9,990 nucleotides of DNA. Source: Lachnospiraceae bacterium UBA7729. Its GTDB lineage: Bacteria > Bacillota > Clostridia > Lachnospirales > Lachnospiraceae. The translations under genes were made by a program, and so were the position numbers. Location: contig DLFD01000022.1 of assembly GCA_002482005.1 (NCBI GenBank), forward strand, positions 87,235 to 97,224, read 5' to 3'. This document shows, piece after piece, positions 5,995-9,990 of this stretch (position 1 is the first letter of the stretch; each line of letters starts with the position of its first letter). A model generated the notes under the pieces. That model did not search any database, was not told where the DNA came from, and worked only from the letters and a program-made list of their open reading frames with translations.

Positions 5995-7308
5995 ATGAAG
6001 AAGAGATTCGTTGCTATGCTTCTTGCAGCAGTTACAGTCGGAGCGGCCGCAGGCGGAGCTACTTATATTCACGCGAATGACAACAGTGCACAGCTTCAGA
6101 TCGCAGGCGGTGAGTCCGAACAGGATTCTGAGACTCAGGCAGACGGGGAGACGGATGAGGCAGCAGATGCTGCAGACGATACGGCAGATGCCCAGAAAGC
6201 TACTGAGGTAGCCGCAGCTCTTCCGAGCGGCAACATTGCCAAAGCAGATGAGCCGGATGTGACGGAAGAGGCAGCTGAGAGCTCAGGAGTCGCGGAAGTC
6301 GCGGAAGACGTCATGCCGGCGCTGGTCTCTATCACTAACATGTCAGTCCAGAAGGTTCAGGACTGGTTCAGCGGCGAGACTTATGATATCCAGGGCGAGT
6401 CCGCAGGAACCGGTGTCATCATGGGCGAGAACGATGACGAGCTTCTGGTCGTGACCAATAACCACGTAGTAGAAGATTCCTCCGATCTGACCGTTTCCTT
6501 CATCGATGAAGAGTCAGTCAAGGCACAGGTCAAGGGTACGGATGCAGGCAACGACCTCGCGGTCGTTGCGGTGAACCTCTCCGATATCCCGGAAGATACC
6601 CTGAAAGCGATCAGGGTTGCGAATGTCGGCGATTCGGATGACGTCAAGGTAGGCGAGCAGGTCGTCGCGATCGGCAATGCACTTGGCTACGGTCAGTCGG
6701 TAACGACCGGTATCGTCAGCGCACTGAACAGAGACATCAGTGTGGCAGACGGCAGGAATGCAGTTGACTATGAAGGCCTGATCCAGACGGATGCAGCCAT
6801 CAATCCGGGCAACTCCGGCGGAGCTCTTCTGGACATGAAGGGCCGTGTGATCGGCATCAACTCCGCGAAAGCAGGAGAGAACGGCGTCGAGGGCATGGGT
6901 TATGCGATCCCGACTTCCAAGGCACTCCCGATCATCGAGAAGCTGATGAACAAGACCACCAGATCGAAGGTAGAGACGAAGGATGCAGCCTACATCGGTA
7001 TCACCGGTGAAGAGGTAACCGAGGACGCTCAGCAGATGTACGGCCTTCCGGCAGGCATCTACATCGTCCAGGTCGGCGACAGCACTCCGGCATCCGATGC
7101 AGGGCTTACCCGCGGCATGATCATCACCAAGTTCGATGACTCTTCCGTCTCCAGCATGGATGACCTTCAGGAACTGCTTCAGTACTACAAGGGCGGCGAG
7201 ACTGTCACCGTCACTGTGGCAACCCAGGGCAAGGGCGGCGATTTCGGAGAGCAGGACATCGACCTCACCCTCGGACTGAGATCTGATTACGTAAAGGAAA
7301 CCCAGTAA
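5995..7308 (+). CDS. HtrA/DegP-like serine protease with PDZ domain
   Basis: A 437-aa S1C-family protease for quality control of exported or surface proteins. Residues 1-27 are a signal peptide or membrane anchor (MKKRF head and a hydrophobic Ala-rich core). A low-complexity acidic Ala/Asp/Glu/Thr linker runs to about 105. The trypsin-like domain (about 105-320) has the full triad: His157 (TNNHVV), Asp187 (GNDLAVV) and Ser274 (NPGNSGGAL). A single PDZ domain spans about 333-427. One PDZ and an N-terminal anchor is the usual Firmicutes HtrA layout. The ATG at 5995 follows AGGAGG (5981-5986) with 8 bases between. The last codons and stop lie in the first copy of a 35-bp tandem duplication. It is transcribed alone from 5842-5871 and ended by the hairpin at 7381-7438. 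htrA or degP would be a fair name, but paralogues cannot be told apart here. Confidence 0.94.
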   Translation: MKKRFVAMLLAAVTVGAAAGGATYIHANDNSAQLQIAGGESEQDSETQADGETDEAADAADDTADAQKATEVAAALPSGNIAKADEPDVTEEAAESSGVAEVAEDVMPALVSITNMSVQKVQDWFSGETYDIQGESAGTGVIMGENDDELLVVTNNHVVEDSSDLTVSFIDEESVKAQVKGTDAGNDLAVVAVNLSDIPEDTLKAIRVANVGDSDDVKVGEQVVAIGNALGYGQSVTTGIVSALNRDISVADGRNAVDYEGLIQTDAAINPGNSGGALLDMKGRVIGINSAKAGENGVEGMGYAIPTSKALPIIEKLMNKTTRSKVETKDAAYIGITGEEVTEDAQQMYGLPAGIYIVQVGDSTPASDAGLTRGMIITKFDDSSVSSMDDLQELLQYYKGGETVTVTVATQGKGGDFGEQDIDLTLGLRSDYVKETQ

Positions 7309-7355
7309 CCTGAACAGGGGATTATGTAAAGGAAACCCAGTAACCTGAACAAGGG
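7286..7355 (+). repeat. 35-bp tandem duplication spanning the htrA stop
   Basis: 7286-7320 and 7321-7355 match at 33 of 35 positions (differing at the fifth base, C/T, and near the end, G/A). The first copy contains the last six codons and the TAA; the second repeats them out of frame in the untranslated region. The near identity indicates a recent event or strong homogenisation. Confidence 0.95.
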
Positions 7356-7380
7356 AACAGGTACCTTGTTCCGGAGAGAA

Positions 7381-7438
7381 GCCCGGCGGGCCGTCCCGAT
7401 CTCTTTTCTGAGATACAGGAACCGGTCCGCCGGGCTTT
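7381..7438 (+). terminator. Terminator of the HtrA gene
   Basis: GCCCGGCGG (7381-7389) pairs with CCGCCGGGC (7427-7435), extended by GCCG with CGGT including one G.U, and capped by an inner ATCTC/GAGAT hairpin. TTTGTT follows. The AA before and TT after extend the stem. It lies about 70 bases past the stop. Confidence 0.8.
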
Positions 7439-7439
7439 G

Positions 7440-7485
7440 TTATCCCACAGGATGCAAAATACCGCCAGCGACGGGCTTTTTGTAT
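7440..7485 (+). repeat. Dispersed element, copy B
   Basis: Shares ATCCCA-n-AGGATGCAAAA, then a CCGCC-like segment, CGGG and TTTTTGTA with the element at 4229-4273, in the same order and orientation relative to its upstream gene. Its own stem is weak (CCG 7462-7464 with CGG 7472-7474), so any terminator role here is doubtful next to the stronger hairpins on either side. Confidence 0.5.
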
Positions 7486-7496
7486 ACCTGAGTATG

Positions 7497-7526
7497 CAAA
7501 TGAACTGCCCTTTGGCAGTTCATTTG
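7497..7526. terminator. Bidirectional hairpin between htrA and tadA
   Basis: CAAATGAACTGCC (7497-7509), CTTT, GGCAGTTCATTTG (7514-7526) is a perfect 13-bp stem between two genes that converge. A-rich and T-rich flanks make it able to end transcripts from either side, most usefully tadA, whose stop is 68 bases away. No long T run follows on either strand. Confidence 0.6.
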
Positions 7527-7594
7527 TATCCCGGAAACCGCCAGGGAAGCGCGAGACTGCCGGGATCAGGTTCTTTCCTTTATCGGGGGCGGGG

Positions 7595-8125
7595 TCAGCG
7601 CTTCCTCAGCCTCCGGAAGAATTCGCTCAGCATGCTGCTGCATTCTTCTTCGAGGATGCCTTTCGTGATCTCGACCTGGTGATTGAACTGGTGCACCTGC
7701 AGCAGGTTCATGACCGACCCGGCGCACCCTGCCTTCGGGTTCATGGCGCCGATCACGCACCGATCGATCCTCGACTGTACGATAGCTCCGCTGCACATCT
7801 GGCAGGGCTCCAGCGTGATGTAGATGGTGCAGCCTTCCAGCCGCCAGTCTCCCAGTTTTCTGGATGCCTTCCGGATCGCGTTGAGCTCTGCGTGGGAGAG
7901 GGTATTGAGGTCGGTGTTCCGCCGGTTGTAGCCGCGCGCGATCACCTCTTTGTCCTTCACGATCACGCACCCGATCGGCACTTCATCGAGGGCCTGTGCC
8001 TTCTTCGCCTGCTTCAGGGCTTCTTTCATATAATGTTCGTCTGCAGCTTTCTGCTGTATCTCCTGCTCTGCGGCCTGCTGCTCGCGGAGCTTTCTCCTTG
8101 CGATCCTGGTTGCAATCTTTGCCAC
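7595..8125 (-). CDS. tadA: tRNA adenosine(34) deaminase
   Basis: A 176-aa zinc-dependent deaminase that converts A34 to inosine in tRNA-Arg(ACG), needed to read CGU, CGC and CGA codons. Cytosolic. The zinc site and proton shuttle are visible: His78 and Glu80 (SHAELNAIRKA), Cys108 and Cys111 (LEPCQMCSGAIV). The family core starts near residue 30 (EHYMKEALKQAKKA), so there is a 30-residue charged, Gln/Ala-rich N-terminal extension. The start used is a GTG at 8125, with GAGGAG 5 bases upstream; an ATG at residue 33 would remove the extension but cut into the first helix. It diverges from ffs, a neighbourhood common in Firmicutes, with an extended -10 at 8192-8200. Confidence 0.95.
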   Translation of the reverse strand: MAKIATRIARRKLREQQAAEQEIQQKAADEHYMKEALKQAKKAQALDEVPIGCVIVKDKEVIARGYNRRNTDLNTLSHAELNAIRKASRKLGDWRLEGCTIYITLEPCQMCSGAIVQSRIDRCVIGAMNPKAGCAGSVMNLLQVHQFNHQVEITKGILEEECSSMLSEFFRRLRKR

Positions 8126-8191
8126 GATATCTCCTCAAATCGAATCTTATGAATTCAGTAAACTCAGAAGTCAGAGATGCACAACAAACCT

Positions 8192-8200
8192 ATCATATCA
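8192..8200 (-). promoter_or_regulatory. Extended -10 promoter for tadA
   Basis: The minus strand reads TGATATGAT, that is TGn followed by TATGAT. Transcription would start near 8185, giving a leader of about 60 bases. It lies back to back with the ffs promoter, whose -35 starts at 8210. Confidence 0.5.
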
Positions 8201-8209
8201 CAGCGGCGA

Positions 8210-8242
8210 TTGACAATCCCCCCTCCCATCCGTTATTATAAT
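8210..8242 (+). promoter_or_regulatory. Promoter of the SRP RNA gene
   Basis: TTGACA (8210-8215) is a perfect -35. The -10 is TATTAT (8234-8239) at 18 bases, overlapping TTATTA at 17 bases and a perfect TATAAT (8237-8242) at 21 bases. Any of these places the start within a few bases of the RNA's paired 5' end at 8247. Confidence 0.75.
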
Positions 8243-8246
8243 AGAT

Positions 8247-8510
8247 ACCGTGCAACCGGGGAGATAGCGGTGCCCTGTACCTGCAATCCGCTACAGCAGG
8301 GGTGATGCCGAACCGAGGCCGTTTCTCTGCGGAGCAGCCCTTCATAAGTGGCGTTGACGTCTGGGTCCTTCGCAACAGAACCCTGTGAACCGTGTCAGGG
8401 CAGGAATGCAGCAGCACTAAGCAGATCCTTCTGTGTGCCGCAGGATCGCCTGGATCGAGTTAACTGTGAAGGTAGCGTTCGTGGGGAGCTGTCGAAGCGA
8501 GGCGCACGGT
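8247..8510 (+). ncRNA. ffs: SRP RNA, large Bacillus type
   Basis: A 264-base signal recognition particle RNA, which scaffolds Ffh and targets nascent membrane and exported proteins. The ends pair: ACCGTGC (8247-8253) with GCACGGT (8504-8510). Domain IV is recognisable around 8392-8420, with the GGAA tetraloop at 8403-8406 closed by GCA/TGC and the AGCAGC side of the symmetric loop. The 5' part has the Alu-domain arrangement with two short hairpins (from GGTGCCCTGTACCTGC to AGGGGTGATGCC). The length is close to the roughly 270-base form of B. subtilis. A perfect -35 precedes it and a 13-bp stem follows. Confidence 0.95.
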
Positions 8511-8523
8511 AATAATGAATATT

Positions 8524-8558
8524 GAAGAAGGCAGCCGGGCAGGCTGCCTTCTTCTGGT
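8524..8558 (+). terminator. Hairpin terminator after ffs
   Basis: GAAGAAGGCAGCC (8524-8536), GGGCA, GGCTGCCTTCTTC (8542-8554) is a perfect 13-bp stem that begins 14 bases after the mature RNA end. The following TGGTTTCT is only moderately T-rich. Confidence 0.7.
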
Positions 8559-8753
8559 TTCTATACCATATATGCAACATACTGGGAGGCTTCGGGCATG
8601 ATTGCCGGCGTTTTTTGTATCCGGCGGCGGGTCGAAGAGCCATCGACCTTGCCAGCATGGGGAGACTGCCATGGCTTGCTGGAAGATCTTCGGAAAAAGA
8701 ATAACTTTGGAAAAGAAATAACAGTGCCCGGAACATGCGGTCCGGAGCCCAGC
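8559..8753. other. Intergenic region without a gene
   Basis: About 195 bases between two convergent RNA genes. The open frames here have no ribosome binding sites and run into the RNA genes. Visible items are a partial dispersed element on the minus strand (8600-8622, GGATACAAAAAACGCCGGC) related to 4229-4273, and a long loose hairpin with CCAGCA/TGCTGG arms around 8653-8683. I see no coding gene. Confidence 0.6.
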
Positions 8754-8785
8754 AAAAAGCCCGCCGGGCGACCGACGGGCTTTTT
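8754..8785. terminator. Terminator of tRNA-Ser
   Basis: AAAAAGCCCG (8754-8763) pairs with CGGGCTTTTT (8776-8785), with a 12-base loop. On the minus strand it begins a few bases after the tRNA end and finishes in TTTTT; it would also work on the plus strand. Confidence 0.85.
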
Positions 8786-8788
8786 CAG

Positions 8789-8875
8789 CGGAGAGAGTGG
8801 GATTCGAACCCACGCGCCCAGAAAGGACGACCGCATTTCGAGTGCGGCTCGTTACGACCACTTCGATATCTCTCC
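8789..8875 (-). tRNA. tRNA-Ser (anticodon CGA)
   Basis: An 87-base class II tRNA with the long variable arm of serine tRNAs. The acceptor stem is GGAGAGA with TCTCTCC and discriminator G. The anticodon stem is CCGCA/TGCGG with loop CTCGAAA, anticodon CGA at 8838-8840, reading UCG. The T-arm has GTTCGAATCCCAC. CCA is not encoded and must be added by the nucleotidyltransferase. It is expressed alone, with a promoter at 8937-8965 and a terminator at 8754-8785. Confidence 0.95.
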
Positions 8876-8936
8876 ATAGGAAACCGGATGTCCCTGAGCC
8901 TGATGTTTATGAGGACAGACCTTAAGGACAAAGGCT

Positions 8937-8965
8937 ATTCTACCAACATCCTGAGGAGATTTCAA
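8937..8965 (-). promoter_or_regulatory. Promoter of tRNA-Ser
   Basis: On the minus strand, TTGAAA (8960-8965), a 17-base gap, TAGAAT (8937-8942). The start near 8930 would give a precursor with about 55 extra 5' bases for RNase P to remove. The tandem repeats at 8966-9041 begin directly against the -35. Confidence 0.65.
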
Positions 8966-9041
8966 GGGAAATCCGCCGCTTTTCATCCGGCAGGGAAATC
9001 TGCCGCTTTCATCCGGGAAATCCGCCGCTTTTCTTCCGGCA
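8966..9041 (-). repeat. Short tandem repeats upstream of tRNA-Ser promoter
   Basis: Three copies of GGGAAATCYGCCGCTTT plus a CATCC/CTTCC end start at 8966, 8993 and 9015. The spacing is uneven (27 and 22 bases) because the second copy lacks one T and the CGGCA-like end. The array lies between the stop of the cysteine peptidase gene and the tRNA promoter. Confidence 0.8.
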
Positions 9042-9064
9042 GCTGCCGCCGGAGGGCGGAAGAA
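9031..9064. other. Hairpin after the cysteine peptidase gene
   Basis: TTCTTCCG (9031-9038) pairs with CGGAAGAA (9057-9064) and encloses the 12-bp palindrome CGGCAGCTGCCG. It lies 11 bases past the peptidase stop. Neither strand has a T run after it, so it may stabilise the 3' end rather than act as a classic terminator. Confidence 0.5.
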
Positions 9065-9075
9065 AATCCAGCTCT

Positions 9076-9885
9076 TCAGTCTTCGTCTTCCGTCCTGCGG
9101 ATGTACATGGATTGTCTTTCCTGCGGCATGATCTGCCTGCCATTCTCATCGTAGAGCCTGTAGGCGTAGATCTTGACGATATGGCCATCCCGTTTTCCCC
9201 AGTTTTCCGACCACCTGGTCCCCGGAAATGCGGAATCCCCAATCACCAGGTCGTCGTCGAGGACTGCGTCGATGAAGACATAGTGGCCGTCCGAGTAGTA
9301 CTCAAGCCCCTGGTAATTGGTGACGGTACCGACGCTGCATGCTACCAGAAAATATCCCTTCCTGTACATCAGCCTTTTCATGAGCTTCAGGAGGTCCTGC
9401 CGGCTTTCGCAATTGCTTACTGCCGCCAGGCCGTCATAATAGTTGGTATGGTTTCCTTTCTCGACGAACTCGGCCCGTCCTCCGGTCAGCTTTGAGATGG
9501 ATCTGGGATCGAAGTAGCCGGTGCCTTCGCGGGAAAGGCCTTTCTCCGCACACTCGGCGGCGAACTCCCAGGCAGTATCTTTCAGAGGGTTTTTCAGTCC
9601 CATCCGGCAGAGCATGAAGAAGGTCGCATAGTAGCTGCAGCCCATAGTCGAGAGAGGGGAGTCTCCGTCGATGGAGAGCTTCCGGTTCTGCGGGAAACTG
9701 TCGCCTCTCTGGGTCCATGTCGAGAGGTCACCCCTGACCAGACCGTATTTCCTAATCTTCGCGCTATTGTATGCATACGCACTTAAAGGGTTTGTAAATG
9801 AAGACAGAAGGACTGCGAGAACGGCGACGAGCAGGCATGGAAACAGCCGGATATTCTTATTGCTTTTTGAATCTGTTCTTTCCAT
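9076..9885 (-). CDS. Secreted papain-like (C39-type) cysteine peptidase candidate
   Basis: A 269-aa protein. Residues 1-38 form a signal peptide (basic, polar head, hydrophobic core from 14 to 30, AYA end). The rest resembles C39-like papain-fold peptidases. Cys83 in TMGCSYYATFFML starts a helix, as the catalytic Cys does. His201 in DGHYVFIDAV and Asp217 in VIGDSAF follow the His...Asp order of the family, and the last strand is HIVKIYAYRLY. The overall similarity is to the fold and catalytic order only; the substrate is unknown, and it may be inactive or act as a transglutaminase-like enzyme. The ATG at 9885 is the only plausible start before an in-frame stop, yet it has no clear ribosome binding site (ATATATACAAAT precedes it). 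A promoter fits at 9924-9952. It has no partner gene in view. Confidence 0.75.
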   Translation of the reverse strand: MERTDSKSNKNIRLFPCLLVAVLAVLLSSFTNPLSAYAYNSAKIRKYGLVRGDLSTWTQRGDSFPQNRKLSIDGDSPLSTMGCSYYATFFMLCRMGLKNPLKDTAWEFAAECAEKGLSREGTGYFDPRSISKLTGGRAEFVEKGNHTNYYDGLAAVSNCESRQDLLKLMKRLMYRKGYFLVACSVGTVTNYQGLEYYSDGHYVFIDAVLDDDLVIGDSAFPGTRWSENWGKRDGHIVKIYAYRLYDENGRQIMPQERQSMYIRRTEDED

Positions 9886-9923
9886 ATTTGTATATATTCG
9901 TCTGTCTGTGTTTTCATGCAGAA

Positions 9924-9952
9924 ATCATAACACATTCATGCGTTTTTTTCAG
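9924..9952 (-). promoter_or_regulatory. Probable promoter of the cysteine peptidase gene
   Basis: Minus strand CTGAAA (9947-9952), a 17-base gap, TATGAT (9924-9929). Transcription would start near 9917 and leave a leader of roughly 30 bases without a recognisable Shine-Dalgarno. The weak -35 lowers confidence. Confidence 0.45.
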
Positions 9953-9990
9953 TTCAGGATTACAAAGCGGGGATCCTCGGTATCTGTGAT

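Noticed and set aside
4405..7308. Prophage remnant because of the tail-type lysozyme
   Set aside because: No other phage genes, integrase or attachment sites occur; base composition matches the neighbours and the protein has a cellular signal peptide.
8395..8861. Open frames across ffs, the following intergenic region and tRNA-Ser
   Set aside because: They cover two clear RNA genes and their terminators and have no ribosome binding sites.

Overview
The window looks like a chromosomal stretch from a fairly GC-rich member of the Firmicutes, most likely class Clostridia and possibly Lachnospiraceae. The grounds are a large Bacillus-type SRP RNA with an Alu domain next to tadA, strong AGGAGG-type ribosome binding sites, GTG and TTG starts, a clostridial-style GH13_9 branching enzyme, and a Firmicutes-style HtrA with an acidic linker. 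The genus cannot be named from the sequence alone. No phage, insertion sequence, CRISPR array or defence island is visible.

Layout: 1-460 is a 64-bp tandem repeat array running in from the left edge. 514-1674 (minus) is an iron-dependent alcohol dehydrogenase, with its terminator at 461-490 and a palindromic operator at 1771-1802. 1675-2144 is an intergenic region holding the dehydrogenase promoter, the glgB promoter and a glgB leader made of three 61-bp repeats. 2145-4085 (plus) is glgB. 4086-4404 holds a 14-bp satellite, a terminator-like element and a strong extended -10 promoter. 4405-5826 (plus) is a secreted lysozyme/SH3 protein, followed at 5995-7308 (plus) by an HtrA-type serine protease with its own promoter. 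Terminators fill 7309-7594. tadA (7595-8125, minus) and the SRP RNA gene ffs (8247-8510, plus) diverge from back-to-back promoters. tRNA-Ser(CGA) (8789-8875, minus) faces ffs. A secreted papain-like (C39-type) cysteine peptidase candidate (9076-9885, minus) ends the window.

Functionally this is a mixture of single-gene transcription units rather than one operon. Carbon metabolism is represented by NADPH-type alcohol/aldehyde reduction and glycogen branching, which diverge from one intergenic region. Cell envelope functions are represented by a muramidase-like enzyme, a quality-control protease and a putative secreted cysteine peptidase. The translation and export RNA cluster comprises tadA, ffs and tRNA-Ser.

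The most unusual property is the density of unrelated short tandem repeats. There are five noncoding arrays or duplications plus one coding array, and they sit at gene ends, in a leader or against a promoter. The 64-bp and 61-bp arrays form hairpins, and most of their stem variation keeps pairing when read as plus-strand RNA. These arrays are the best candidates for something undescribed.
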